Numbered from the stretch's first letter, positions 28,283-36,717 are shown. The stretch is 64,000 bases of DNA from Arthrobacter sp. ZGTC412 (GCF_002929215.1 NZ_PJII01000002.1:1-64000); one strand, 5' to 3'. Numbers and translations: made by a program. The notes: generated by a model from the sequence alone, not told the origin.

Positions 28283-28762
28283 ATGACACCACGGCTGGTT
28301 TCGGTTTCCCGGCTGCCCCTGACTGGTTTCCAGAAGGTGCGGCTGGCCGCCAATGTGGTCAACGGCAGCACATTACTGGGCCTCGCCGTGGCCGCCGCGG
28401 CACGGACGGAACTCCGCCGGGGCCCGCGGGGTCTGATTATTGCGGCCGGGTACCGGTGGCTCCTGCCGTTCGCCGCCGCGTTCACGCTCGGGAACGTGGT
28501 CTTGTGCCGCTGCACTGCCGATGACCTGCTGACCCGGCCATTGCTGCTGGGGCACGAGGAAAAACACTGCTCCCAGTACGCGTGGTGCCTCGGCGTCCCC
28601 TTCCTCCCGCTGTACTTTCTCGCCGCAGGCTGGTCCCTGATCCGCATCGGCAATCCGGGCACGGGCAATATCTTCGAACGCCGCGCCGGGCTGGCAGCCG
28701 GCGGATACCCTGCACCGCCCTCGGGCCGCCGGCCTTGGCGCCCATCCGAAGGAGAGGCGTGA
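28283..28762 (+). CDS. Conserved small protein with HEEKH motif and membrane-like segment
   Basis: A 159-residue protein of unknown function. A hydrophobic stretch (LLPFAAAFTLGNVVL) is followed by LGHEEKHCSQYAWCLG, a HExxH-like site, then a second hydrophobic segment (VPFLPLYFLAAGW) and NIFERRAGLAAGGY. The spacing of the HEEKH motif and the later N-x-FE recalls zinc-binding gluzincin-like folds, but I do not recognise a characterised family. It is followed four bases later by the SIMPL-domain gene, so they are probably one operon. Confidence 0.7.
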   Translation: MTPRLVSVSRLPLTGFQKVRLAANVVNGSTLLGLAVAAAARTELRRGPRGLIIAAGYRWLLPFAAAFTLGNVVLCRCTADDLLTRPLLLGHEEKHCSQYAWCLGVPFLPLYFLAAGWSLIRIGNPGTGNIFERRAGLAAGGYPAPPSGRRPWRPSEGEA

Positions 28763-28765
28763 CCC

Positions 28766-29521
28766 ATGCAAACGGAACCAAGCCGCGGTGAAGCGAGTGA
28801 CGGCGTCGGACCCGCCGGGTACCAGCCCGGCGGCACCCGCTCCAATGGCACTGATAGCGGTGGCACTGATAGCGGTGGCACCGGGCCCGCCGGTACTGTC
28901 AGCGTCACCGGGACCGGCTCGGCAGAAGCTGCCCCTGACCTCATGGTGGTGTCAATCGGCGTGGAGTGCAGGGCCGACTCCGTGGAGGCGGCTTACTCCC
29001 GGGCGGGCGCGAGCTCCGAAGCCGTTACGTCGGCGTTCCGCCAGCGGGGAGTTGAGGGTTCCGATATCCGCACGACAGGCCTCAACGTGCTGGCGGACCT
29101 CGTGTGGAGGGAAGGCGAAGGACAGCGCGTCACCGGGTACGTTGCGGCCAGCACCCTTACCGTGAGGTTGCGGGCACTTGATACTGCGTCCGCCGCAATT
29201 TCCCACGCCGTTGAGGTGGGCGGCAACGACGTCCGGCTGAACGGTCTGGAGCTCACGTTCAGCGACGACGCCGCGGTGCGGGCGCGTGCGCGGGAGGCCG
29301 CCTGGCTTGATGCACTAAGTACCGCACAGCAGTACGCCCGGCTTGCCTCCGCCCGTTTGGGCCGCGTGCTTTCCATAGCGGACAACGCGCCGGTCCAGAG
29401 TCCGGTGCCCGTGGTCAGGATGCAGCGGGCTGCCGCCGTGGAATCCCTGGCCGTGGAGGCCGGAGATTCCGCAGTGAGCGCTGCCATCGCCGTGGTGTGG
29501 GAGCTTCAGGCCGGCGACTAG
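28766..29521 (+). CDS. SIMPL-domain (DUF541) protein
   Basis: A 251-residue protein with a SIMPL/DUF541 fold from about residue 45 on (GTVSVTGTGSAEAAPDLMVVSIGVE, then SDIRTTGLNVLADLVWREGE). The first 50 residues are Gly/Thr/Ser/Pro-rich with a short tandem DNA repeat and look disordered. SIMPL proteins are linked to envelope or oxidative stress in several bacteria but have no agreed activity. No signal peptide is obvious, unlike many relatives. Its start is four bases after the upstream stop. Confidence 0.8.
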   Translation: MQTEPSRGEASDGVGPAGYQPGGTRSNGTDSGGTDSGGTGPAGTVSVTGTGSAEAAPDLMVVSIGVECRADSVEAAYSRAGASSEAVTSAFRQRGVEGSDIRTTGLNVLADLVWREGEGQRVTGYVAASTLTVRLRALDTASAAISHAVEVGGNDVRLNGLELTFSDDAAVRARAREAAWLDALSTAQQYARLASARLGRVLSIADNAPVQSPVPVVRMQRAAAVESLAVEAGDSAVSAAIAVVWELQAGD

Positions 29522-29566
29522 GCCTGCCAGCACATGCCGGTTCCGCGGCGCATGCTTGACTTAAGT

Positions 29567-29582
29567 TCGAACGTATATTCGA
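29567..29582. promoter_or_regulatory. LexA (SOS) box upstream of the Rv2578c-like gene
   Basis: TCGAACGTATATTCGA matches the actinobacterial LexA consensus TCGAAC-N4-GTTCGA at all but one base. It ends ten bases before the ATG at 29592, and a TTGACT -35-like hexamer lies just upstream. LexA binding here would block transcription start. Confidence 0.75.
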
Positions 29583-29591
29583 ATGGAGGTC

Positions 29592-30719
29592 ATGAGATGG
29601 GATGCCCAAGCACTGCTGCCGCCGCCGGCGGAAACTGATGCGGCTGGCGCACCGCCCGCGCTGCTTCCCCTTGCCGGCCTGGTCAGGTCCGTGACCACGC
29701 CCGATTTCGCCGGCATCACGTTCCATGAGGTCACCTCCAAATCGGTGCTCAACAAAGTTCCGGCGGGTTCCCGGATGCCTTTTGAGTGGACCATCAACCC
29801 CTACCGTGGCTGCAGCCACGCCTGTGTGTATTGCTTCGCCAGGAAGACCCACACCTACCTTGATTTCGACGCCGGCCTGGACTTTGACAGCCAGGTGGTG
29901 GTGAAAGTCAACGCGGCCGAAGTCCTTCGGAAAGAACTGGCCAAACCGTCCTGGACCCGCCAGCAGGTGGCCCTGGGTACCAACACGGACCCCTACCAGC
30001 GCGCCGAGGGCCGCTATCAGCTTATGCCCGGGATCATCAACGCCCTGGCTGAGTCCGGCACTCCCCTGTCCATCCTCACCAAGGGAACACTTCTGGCCAG
30101 GGACATTCCACTGCTGAAGAGCGCAGCCAGCCAGGTACCGGTGGGCCTTGGCATCTCCCTCGCCATGACCGACGAAGCGCTGGCCGAGGCCGTCGAGCCC
30201 GGTACGCCCGGGCCGCGGGCACGGCTGAAGCTTGTGTCGAGGCTTCGTGAGGCCGGGCTGCCCTGTGGGGTGATGGCCATGCCCATCCTGCCGTGGCTCT
30301 CGGACAGCGACGAAGCCCTGGACTCGCTTTTCGCCTCGCTCGCTTCCGCCGGGGCCACCGGGGTAACTGCCGGGGCTTTGTACTTGAAACCCGGGACCAG
30401 GGAATGGTTCATGAAGTGGATCGCCGCGAACCATCCCGGCCTCGCGGGCCGCTACCGGCGCCTCTACGGAACGGGCTCCTACGCCTCAAAGGAATACCGC
30501 ACCTGGCTCGCCGGAAAAGTCCGCTACTTCAAGGCAAAGCACGGTTTTTCTCATTCGTCCGGTTTCAGCCACCGGGACCTGGACGATCCCCGTGGTGAGG
30601 AGGCGGAGTACCCGGCCGGCAGCATCCCGGCTATGGCACCCTCAGGAACGTCGCCGTCAGGAAGTTCAGGTCCAGGAAGTTCAGCTTCAGGGTCAGCGGA
30701 ACAAGCAACGCTCTTCTAG
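29592..30719 (+). CDS. Rv2578c-family radical SAM protein (spore-photoproduct-lyase-like)
   Basis: A 375-residue radical SAM enzyme. The cluster-binding motif CSHACVYC is followed by FARKTHTYLDFDAGLDFD and by ALGTNTDPYQRAEGRY, both characteristic of the Mycobacterium Rv2578c family. It also shares the terminal ATLF. The ATG at 29592 gives the family-typical MRWDAQ start; an in-frame ATG nine bases upstream is less likely. The C-terminal 40 residues contain a Ser/Gly/Pro-rich repeat. A LexA box sits at its promoter, so it is probably DNA-damage-induced. The reaction is unknown. It overlaps the convergent nudix gene by four bases. Confidence 0.87.
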   Translation: MRWDAQALLPPPAETDAAGAPPALLPLAGLVRSVTTPDFAGITFHEVTSKSVLNKVPAGSRMPFEWTINPYRGCSHACVYCFARKTHTYLDFDAGLDFDSQVVVKVNAAEVLRKELAKPSWTRQQVALGTNTDPYQRAEGRYQLMPGIINALAESGTPLSILTKGTLLARDIPLLKSAASQVPVGLGISLAMTDEALAEAVEPGTPGPRARLKLVSRLREAGLPCGVMAMPILPWLSDSDEALDSLFASLASAGATGVTAGALYLKPGTREWFMKWIAANHPGLAGRYRRLYGTGSYASKEYRTWLAGKVRYFKAKHGFSHSSGFSHRDLDDPRGEEAEYPAGSIPAMAPSGTSPSGSSGPGSSASGSAEQATLF

Positions 30720-31165
30720 GAGCGCGCTCCTCCTGCCGGTACGGCCAGGGCCGCCAACAGAGCCCGCACAATAGGGAAATCGGCTGGAATCCAGGGAAGG
30801 CCAAGCACCTCATCATGGTTGTGCAGTGATACCCACCGAAGTTCATCGTGATCCTCGAGGGGTTGCGGCTCACCCTGGGCGATTTCCGCAAACCACACCC
30901 GCATACTGGCACGGTCATTCAACGGCCAGCCATGGGGAGTTCCTGCCGGCAGCTCTGCCCCCAGCCGAACGTCGATTCCCAGTTCCTCGATGAGCTCGCG
31001 GGAGAGCGCCGCTTCCGGTTCCTCGTCCGGTTCCACCTTGCCGCCCGGGAACTCCCAGAGGCCGGCCAGCTTTTCCGGGGCACTGCGGCGGGCCACGAGC
31101 AGCATGGACGGTTCCTGCAGCCGGTCAACTACCGCGCCGCCCACCACCTGTATCAGTCCAGTCAC
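30716..31165 (-). CDS. Nudix hydrolase (MutT-like)
   Basis: A 149-residue Nudix hydrolase with an intact box, GGKVEPDEEPEAALSRELIEELG. The N-terminus (VVGGAVVDRL...LLVARRSAPEKLAGLWEFPGG) and the C-terminal ELRWVSLHNHDEVLGLPWIPAD are MutT-like. A role in clearing 8-oxo-dGTP or related nucleotides is likely, but the substrate is not certain. The start is GTG at 31165. Confidence 0.87.
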   Translation of the reverse strand: MTGLIQVVGGAVVDRLQEPSMLLVARRSAPEKLAGLWEFPGGKVEPDEEPEAALSRELIEELGIDVRLGAELPAGTPHGWPLNDRASMRVWFAEIAQGEPQPLEDHDELRWVSLHNHDEVLGLPWIPADFPIVRALLAALAVPAGGARS

Positions 31166-31329
31166 CGCCCCATTCTATGGGGGACAATGGAAGCACCCGG
31201 GCACTCTTTCCACGTCGCGGGAATACCTGCGTCCCGCCAGCGGTTTTCCCGGGGGTCCAGGCCCAATCCAGCCCCACTGCCGTGGCTGCAGCCCTACCTT
31301 GAATCTCCAGCACTTCGAAAAGCAGGCAC

Positions 31330-32538
31330 ATGAGCAGCGTCCTACAGTCGCCCACGGCAAAAAGCACTTCCTCCCCCAATATCGCCATGGCCATCGTCGC
31401 CCTTGCCATGGGTGGGGTGGGAATCGGGGTCACCGAGTTCACCATGATGGGCCTGCTCAAGGAAGTGGAACAAGGCCTTCGAATCAGCACACCCGAAGCC
31501 GGGCACCTCATTTCCGCCTACGCGCTGGGAGTGGTGGTCGGTGCACCGCTGCTTGCCGCCGTCGGCGCCAAGCTTCCGCGCAAGAACCTGGCACTCGGCC
31601 TCATGCTGTTCTTTACCGTCGCGAACCTCACGTCCTTCCTGGCCCCTGACTACGGATCCATGCTGCTTTCGCGGTTCGCGGCAGGGCTGCCGCACGGCGC
31701 ATTCTTTGGCGTTGCCGCGGTCATCGCCGCCTCGCTCGTGCCGCCCACACGCCGCGGCTGGGCCATCTCCATGGTGATGGCGGGCCTCAGCATTTCGAAT
31801 GTGATCGGCGTACCGGCGGCGACCTGGGTGGGACAGGCCTATGGCTGGCGGCTGCTTTTCATCCTTGTGGGCTTCCTCGGAGTGCTCACCCTGGTGCTGA
31901 TCTGGCGGTTTGTTCCCTTCCAGAAGGCCCATCCTGACGCGAGCATCCGCCGCGAGCTCGGGGCGCTGAAGCGGCTCCAGGTGTGGCTTGCCATCCTGAT
32001 CGGCATCGTGGGCTTCGGCGGTTTCTTTGCCACCTATACGTACATCTCCCACACCATGACGCATGTGGCCGGCCTCCCATCCGCGCTGATTCCACTGGTG
32101 GTTGCGCTGTACGGCCTGGGCATGGTAGCCGGCAACGTGGTGGGCGGCCGGATCGCCGACAAATCCGTTATGGGCACCCTGTACAGCGTGCTGCCTGCCA
32201 TCGCGGTAGCCCTGGTGGTGTATGCCATTGCCGCCCAGTGGGCATGGTCAGCGCTGGTGATGGTCTTTGTGGTGGGCGCCGCCGGATCCATGCTCGTACC
32301 CGCGCTGCAGACCCGCCTTCTGGACGCCTCCCCGGACGCGCCGTCCCTGGCGTCATCCCTGAACCACGCCGCCCTGAACGTGGCCAACGCCCTGGGGGCT
32401 TTTTTGGGCGGCCTGGTCATCGCCTGGGGATGGGGTTACGTTGCCCCCGCCCTGGTGGGCGCATGCCTGGCTGTCCTGGGACTGGGCGTTGCGGTCGCCA
32501 GCGGACTGCTGGAACGCAAAAAGCCGCTGGCCACCTGA
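31330..32538 (+). CDS. MFS transporter, DHA1/AraJ-like
   Basis: A 402-residue inner-membrane transporter with about twelve hydrophobic helices. The N-terminal GVTEFTMMGLL and the SRFAAGLPHGAFFGVA signature between helices 4 and 5 fit the AraJ/PbuE-like drug-proton antiporter group. The substrate cannot be named. It stands alone between the nudix gene and the CDF remnant. The C-terminus is complete. Confidence 0.85.
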   Translation: MSSVLQSPTAKSTSSPNIAMAIVALAMGGVGIGVTEFTMMGLLKEVEQGLRISTPEAGHLISAYALGVVVGAPLLAAVGAKLPRKNLALGLMLFFTVANLTSFLAPDYGSMLLSRFAAGLPHGAFFGVAAVIAASLVPPTRRGWAISMVMAGLSISNVIGVPAATWVGQAYGWRLLFILVGFLGVLTLVLIWRFVPFQKAHPDASIRRELGALKRLQVWLAILIGIVGFGGFFATYTYISHTMTHVAGLPSALIPLVVALYGLGMVAGNVVGGRIADKSVMGTLYSVLPAIAVALVVYAIAAQWAWSALVMVFVVGAAGSMLVPALQTRLLDASPDAPSLASSLNHAALNVANALGAFLGGLVIAWGWGYVAPALVGACLAVLGLGVAVASGLLERKKPLAT

Positions 32539-32865
32539 TCATCCGGCGGCCAGCGGCTTGCTGGCAGTAGCTTCGAAAAAGCTCCTACCGCTGCGGCTGA
32601 TGGCGATCCTCGCTGCCACCAGCAGGAGGCCGGTCATGGCGGTGCCTGCCGCATCCCACAGACCGTCTCCAGTGATGAGCGCCAGGCTGACTCCGATGAG
32701 GGCGAAGATCAGGCCAAGGTGCGCTCCCAGGTCCTCAAGCAGGATGACGGGCAGTTCCGGCTGCTTGGCGCTGCGGATCAACTTGGTCCAGGACTGCTGC
32801 CCGCGGACGTGGTTTGATTCCCTGATTGCCGTCCGGAACGAAAAGGACTCTCCAAGGATGGCACC
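32539..32865 (-). pseudogene. Remnant of a cation diffusion facilitator (CDF) transporter gene
   Basis: In a single minus frame, ESFSFRTAIRESNHVRG is followed by SAKQPELPVILLEDLGAHLG and GDGLWDAAGTAMTGLLL. These are conserved, consecutive segments of the middle and last helices of CDF cation efflux proteins. The N-terminal helices and the C-terminal cytoplasmic domain are missing. The readable frame has no good start, and only a TTG lies inside it. I interpret this as an internal piece left after deletion, abutting the MFS stop. Confidence 0.75.
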
Positions 32866-33077
32866 GACATCCGGCCATGGCTCCGCCCAGTGGTACCGTA
32901 CCCGCCGCAGCGCCCGGCATGCACTACCAGCGAGCGACAGACACTAAGCCTGCTGACATCGGCAAAGCACTATGGGCGTGGGGCGCAATAGTGGGCGGGG
33001 GGTCGGCGGCCTGCTCTTCAACACGAGCGATAGCTCCGGAGAATCCGGAGGCCCCGCTGTGCGTAGTCCTGGTAGCG

Positions 33078-33989
33078 CTATGCCGTCAGGGCGGCAGGCA
33101 GGTGCTGCGAACGGGCACTCGCGTAAAGGCAGACGGTGGCTGCCGTGCCCAGATTGAGGCTTTCTGCAGCACCATAAACCGGAACCGCCACCCTGTGGTC
33201 AGCCAGGTCGAGCTCTTCCGGCGACAGCCCCTGCGCTTCGTTGCCAAACAGCCAGGCCGTCGGGTTTTCCAAATCGTACTCTGACGGGGCGCCATCACCC
33301 GTCAGCCGGCGCCGGGCGTTCTCGTCCTGTAACGCATCAAGGTTGAGGGAGCCGTATCCGTCCGCCGCCAGGATGCCAATCCCGCGGGCACGACATGCAG
33401 CCGCGACATCGTTGACGTCGGCCCCCAGCACCACGGGGAGGTGGAACAGGGATCCAGCGGTGGAGCGGACTGCCTTGGGGTTGTAGATGTCAACGCTGGA
33501 GCCGGTGAGGACCACGGCGTCTGCTCCGGCGGAATCCGCTGCGCGCAGTACCGTTCCGGCATTGCCGGGATCGCGGACCTGGCACAGGACGGCGATGAGG
33601 CGGGGACCGGCGTCGAGCACTTCTTCAAGCGTGGCGTCCAGGAACCGGCAGACGGCGATGATGCCCTGGGGGTTAACGGTATCTGCCATGGCGGCCAGGA
33701 CCTCGTCTGTGGCAAGCCGGGCGTTCGTGCCTTCGGACAGCTCCTCGAATTCGGGAAACCGGTCCAGGCAGGCAACGCTTGCGAACACTTCGGTGACCAA
33801 TCCAGGGGCTCCGTCAGCCAGGCGCTGCCGGTGGAGCTTCAACGCTTCGCGGACTGCCTGGGGTCCCTCAGCCAGGAACTGTCCGCGCTTTAAACGCGCA
33901 GGGCGCCCGGCAAGTTTTGCCACATCCCTCACCCGATCTGCTCGGGGGTTGGAGAGTGGAAAATCCTGCGGGCGCCCGGTGTCGTTCAT
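33078..33989 (-). CDS. TrmH/SpoU-family RNA 2'-O-methyltransferase
   Basis: A 303-residue SAM-dependent rRNA/tRNA ribose methyltransferase of the knotted SPOUT class. The N-terminal substrate-binding domain contains the GQFLAEGPQAVREAL motif. The catalytic domain shows QVRDPGNAGTVLRAADSAGADAVVL (motif 1), LFGNEAQGLSPEELDLAD (motif 2) and SLNLGTAATVCLYA (motif 3). The ATG at 33989 (MNDTGRPQ) is preferred to the upstream codon. It follows rplT, 66 bases away. Confidence 0.92.
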   Translation of the reverse strand: MNDTGRPQDFPLSNPRADRVRDVAKLAGRPARLKRGQFLAEGPQAVREALKLHRQRLADGAPGLVTEVFASVACLDRFPEFEELSEGTNARLATDEVLAAMADTVNPQGIIAVCRFLDATLEEVLDAGPRLIAVLCQVRDPGNAGTVLRAADSAGADAVVLTGSSVDIYNPKAVRSTAGSLFHLPVVLGADVNDVAAACRARGIGILAADGYGSLNLDALQDENARRRLTGDGAPSEYDLENPTAWLFGNEAQGLSPEELDLADHRVAVPVYGAAESLNLGTAATVCLYASARSQHLPAALTA

Positions 33990-34025
33990 ATAGGAAACTT
34001 TAGTGGCTAGGGCCACGAGTTCCTG

Positions 34026-34054
34026 AACTGCCCCTCTTGCGAGGGAAGGCAGTT
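34026..34054 (-). terminator. Hairpin directly after rplT
   Basis: On the minus strand a stem AACTGCC...GGCAGTT with an inner CCCTC/GAGGG pairing begins two bases after the rplT stop. No T-tract follows. It probably ends or trims the infC-rpmI-rplT transcript. Confidence 0.5.
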
Positions 34055-34055
34055 G

Positions 34056-34448
34056 CTACTGCGCAGCGGCAACCTTCTTGGCGGAGGTGTCGGCAGGCAG
34101 CGAGTCCTTGGCAACCTGGACCAGCGCAGCGAAGGCGTTGGCGTCGGAGACAGCCAGTTCGGCCAGCATGCGGCGGTCAACCTCAACCTCAGCGGCCTTC
34201 AGGCCCTGGATGAGACGGTTGTAGGTGAGGCCATTGGCGCGGGATGCAGCGTTGATGCGCTGGATCCACAGGCGGCGGAAGTCGCCCTTCTTCTTCTTGC
34301 GGTCGCCATAGCTGTACACAAACGAGTGCAGCAGCTGCTCTTTTGCCTTGCGGTACAGGCGTGAACGCTGTCCACGGTAGCCCTTTGCGCGTTCAAGGAT
34401 AACCCGGCGCTTCTTGTGGGCGTTGACCGCCCTCTTCACACGTGCCAC
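34056..34448 (-). CDS. rplT: 50S ribosomal protein L20
   Basis: A 130-residue ribosomal protein binding 23S rRNA early in 50S assembly. The basic N-terminus ([25 protein letters not shown]) and [25 protein letters not shown] are family signatures. It is somewhat longer than E. coli L20 (118) at the C-terminus. It follows rpmI by 119 bases in the infC-rpmI-rplT operon. Confidence 0.98.
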   Translation of the reverse strand: MARVKRAVNAHKKRRVILERAKGYRGQRSRLYRKAKEQLLHSFVYSYGDRKKKKGDFRRLWIQRINAASRANGLTYNRLIQGLKAAEVEVDRRMLAELAVSDANAFAALVQVAKDSLPADTSAKKVAAAQ

Positions 34449-34567
34449 GTGCGTACTCCTTCGAAAATTCTGCTCCCAAGCATCTACTGCCGGGATTCCC
34501 GGCGGCCTGAGAAGGCTTTTTGGTAGGTGACTTACACCAGGTGGTGGTCAGTCAAAAAACTTGGAAA

Positions 34568-34762
34568 CTAGATGCCGAGCATCTTCCGGATGACCTTGGC
34601 GTCGCCCTTGAAGACGATCTTGTCGCCGGCGAGGCGGCGGGTCAGCCTGGAGGACTTGTGCTCGAGGTAGTGGCGGCGGTTTGCCTGCTGGCGGCGCAGC
34701 TTACCGCTGCCGGTCAGCTTGAAGCGCTTCTTAGCACCACTGTGGGTTTTCATCTTCGGCAT
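34568..34762 (-). CDS. rpmI: 50S ribosomal protein L35
   Basis: A 64-residue basic protein, [23 protein letters not shown] at the start, matching L35 over its full length. It lies between infC and rplT as in nearly all bacteria. AGGAGATCGGTTCCC gives a ribosome site before the ATG. Confidence 0.98.
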   Translation of the reverse strand: MPKMKTHSGAKKRFKLTGSGKLRRQQANRRHYLEHKSSRLTRRLAGDKIVFKGDAKVIRKMLGI

Positions 34763-34847
34763 GGGAACCGATCTCCTTACGTGTCCGCAGGCTGGGCCTG
34801 CAGTTCTATCGCGCAGCTGCCCCTGGGGGCGGCGTGCTGGTTGCTGA

Positions 34848-34871
34848 CTGCCGGAGGGCGACCTCCGGCAG
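34848..34871 (-). other. Perfect hairpin between infC and rpmI
   Basis: A 10-base perfect stem (34848-34857 with 34862-34871) with a four-base loop sits eight bases after the infC stop. With no T-tract it may be an RNA processing or partial-termination site that sets the ratio of IF3 to L35/L20. Confidence 0.45.
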
Positions 34872-34878
34872 CTGTGGA

Positions 34879-35955
34879 CTAAGTGGTCTTCTTACCAGCC
34901 GGCTTCGGCACTGCCTTGGGGGCAGGGCGTGCGGCGGGCTTCGGTGCAGCCGGCCTGGCCACCGGCTTCGGTGGAGCAGGAACTGCGGCAGGCTTCGGCG
35001 CCGCAGCTGCCGGCTTGGCAGCTTCGGGCTTCTCTGCAGCCGGCTTGGCGGCCGGCGCAGCAGCCTTCGGCGCGGGAGCAGCAGCCTTGGGGGCGGGTGC
35101 AGCAGCCTTCGGAGCGGCAGCCCTGGGGGCTTCAACCTTGGGCGCAGCCTGCTTCGGGGCTTCCTGCTTGGGTGCTGCCTGCGGCGCGGCTTCCTTGACG
35201 GAAACTTCAGCTGCAGGTGCGGCCTCGGCGGGAGCTTCGGCCGCTGCGGGCGACTCCACCTTGGGCGCCTCGGCTTCCGGCTCCGTGGTGATGGCGAAAC
35301 CTTCCGGAAGAAGATCCGCCAGGGACTGCGTCAGCGGTGCCTGGTCGTCGCCGGAGACGTCGATGCGGCCGGAAGCCTTCGCTTCGTTCTGCGCTATGGC
35401 GTCTGCACGCTGCGTGGCGCGGCGGGCTTCGGCCTTGGCTTCAGCCTTGTTCTTCAGCGGTCCAACCACCATGACCATGTTTCGGCCGTCGATGCGGGGG
35501 CTGGACTCAACAACGCCAACTTCGGCGACGTCGTCGGCGAAGCGCTGGAGAAGGCGGATGCCCATCTCGGGACGCTGCTGCTCACGGCCGCGGAACTGGA
35601 TCATGGCCTTGACCTTGTCACCCGCGCCGAGGAAGCGCAGTGCATGGCCGCGCTTGGTCTCGTAGTCGTGGGTGTCAATCTTCAGGCGGAACCGGATTTC
35701 CTTCAGAACAGTGTTCGTCTGGTTCTTCCGGGCCTCACGTGCCTTGACTGCGGCCTCGTACTTGTACTTGCCGAAGTCCATCAGCTTGCACACCGGAGGC
35801 TTCGCCTGAGGTGCAACTTCAACGAGATCAAGGTCGGACTCGGCAGCCAGGCGCAGGGCATCATCAATACGGACGATTCCTACCTGTTCACCTGCAGGGC
35901 CGACCAGCCGCACCTCGGGGACGCGGATACGCTCATTGATTCTTGGCTCGCTAAT
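34879..35955 (-). CDS. infC: Translation initiation factor IF-3 with long Ala/Pro/Lys C-terminal tail
   Basis: IF3 binds the 30S subunit and checks start-codon pairing. The N-domain ([26 protein letters not shown]) and C-domain ([18 protein letters not shown]) are complete within about 180 residues. The remaining 180 are Ala/Pro/Lys/Glu-rich repeats such as APAPKAA, likely disordered. No ATG/GTG/TTG fits the family start. Instead ATT (35955-35953), seven bases after an AGGAG, gives [10 protein letters not shown], as in the classical AUU start used for IF3 autoregulation. A longer ATG frame would read through the leader hairpin. Confidence 0.93.
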   Translation of the reverse strand: MSEPRINERIRVPEVRLVGPAGEQVGIVRIDDALRLAAESDLDLVEVAPQAKPPVCKLMDFGKYKYEAAVKAREARKNQTNTVLKEIRFRLKIDTHDYETKRGHALRFLGAGDKVKAMIQFRGREQQRPEMGIRLLQRFADDVAEVGVVESSPRIDGRNMVMVVGPLKNKAEAKAEARRATQRADAIAQNEAKASGRIDVSGDDQAPLTQSLADLLPEGFAITTEPEAEAPKVESPAAAEAPAEAAPAAEVSVKEAAPQAAPKQEAPKQAAPKVEAPRAAAPKAAAPAPKAAAPAPKAAAPAAKPAAEKPEAAKPAAAAPKPAAVPAPPKPVARPAAPKPAARPAPKAVPKPAGKKTT

Positions 35956-35995
35956 GTTAAAGCTCCTGTGTTGTTGTGGGATCCCGGCAAATAGA

Positions 35996-36030
35996 GAAGG
36001 CCCCCAATTGCCGGAGCAATCGAAGGCCTC
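35996..36030 (-). terminator. Leader hairpin upstream of infC (possible attenuator)
   Basis: The minus-strand RNA can form a 15-pair stem (GAGG, CCUUC, GAUUGC with GCAAUU, GGGGG, CCUU; some G-U pairs) closed by a UCCG tetraloop. CUCUAUUUGCC follows. It lies about 40 bases before the infC start. The form suits conditional termination in the leader of the IF3-L35-L20 operon. Confidence 0.55.
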
Positions 36031-36262
36031 GAAGATTGGCTGTGCGCGCCCCAATCACGGGACTGCACGAATGGTTCCAGCTCATGCCAGTTCCGGTGCC
36101 AACCAGTACCCGGCAACCTTGCGTTCCATAGATCCTGCGGAACAGCGGCTGACGCGGGTGGGAGAGAACTCCGCTTGCAAACTGAATGTCATCTTACAGA
36201 AGAAGTTCCCGTCAACGCAGTGAAGCGCTGCTGGGAACCTTGATCGTTGGGAACAATCTCTG

Positions 36263-36292
36263 AAATAACGACATCCAGTCGGTCTGTGTCAA
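36263..36292 (-). promoter_or_regulatory. Candidate promoter of the infC operon
   Basis: On the minus strand a perfect TTGACA (36292-36287) is followed after 18 bases by TTATTT (36268-36263), a weak -10 box. It would give an infC leader of about 300 bases, enough for the hairpin above. A second TTGACG lies nearer the gene, so the main start is uncertain. Confidence 0.35.
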
Positions 36293-36302
36293 GCTTACCA
36301 GT

Positions 36303-36689
36303 ATGAGCACCCCAGACAGTAATTCATACGTTTTCGAGCCTGCGGACGCCGGTTCCGATGTCTCTCAGCAGATCCGCGACATTTCCGAAGTGCCGGCCAT
36401 CGAGGTCATCACCACCGCAGCCGTCCACCTCATGAGTGCCGCTGCGGTCAAGCTGGGCCTTGCCGCGGAAGACAACGCCGAAGAGCTGAAGGACCTGGAC
36501 GAGGCCCGGAAACTGATCACCGCCCTTGCCGGCCTGGTCACCGCGGCCGCGCCGGAGATCGGTTCCCAGCACGCAGGGCCTTTGCGTGATGGCCTGCGTT
36601 CACTCCAGCTTGCCTTCCGCGAGGAGTCACTGATCCCCGATGCCCCGGGCAAGGGCCCGGGCGAGAAATACACCGGCGCGGTCAACTGA
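36303..36689 (+). CDS. DUF1844 family protein
   Basis: A 128-residue protein whose core (ISEVPAIEVITTAAVHLMSAAAVKLGL, then DLDEARKLITALAGLV) matches DUF1844, a small helical actinobacterial family of unknown role. Its ends are acidic and likely flexible. It is divergent from the infC operon with only about ten bases between ATG and the candidate infC promoter. A strong hairpin follows the stop. Confidence 0.85.
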   Translation: MSTPDSNSYVFEPADAGSDVSQQIRDISEVPAIEVITTAAVHLMSAAAVKLGLAAEDNAEELKDLDEARKLITALAGLVTAAAPEIGSQHAGPLRDGLRSLQLAFREESLIPDAPGKGPGEKYTGAVN

Positions 36690-36717
36690 CGCGGTCAATC
36701 AGAACTGAGCAATTCAC

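Noticed and set aside
32826-33284. 152-residue plus-strand frame over the CDF remnant and trmH end
   Set aside because: It overlaps trmH antisense and lacks any domain; the opposite strand explains the conservation.
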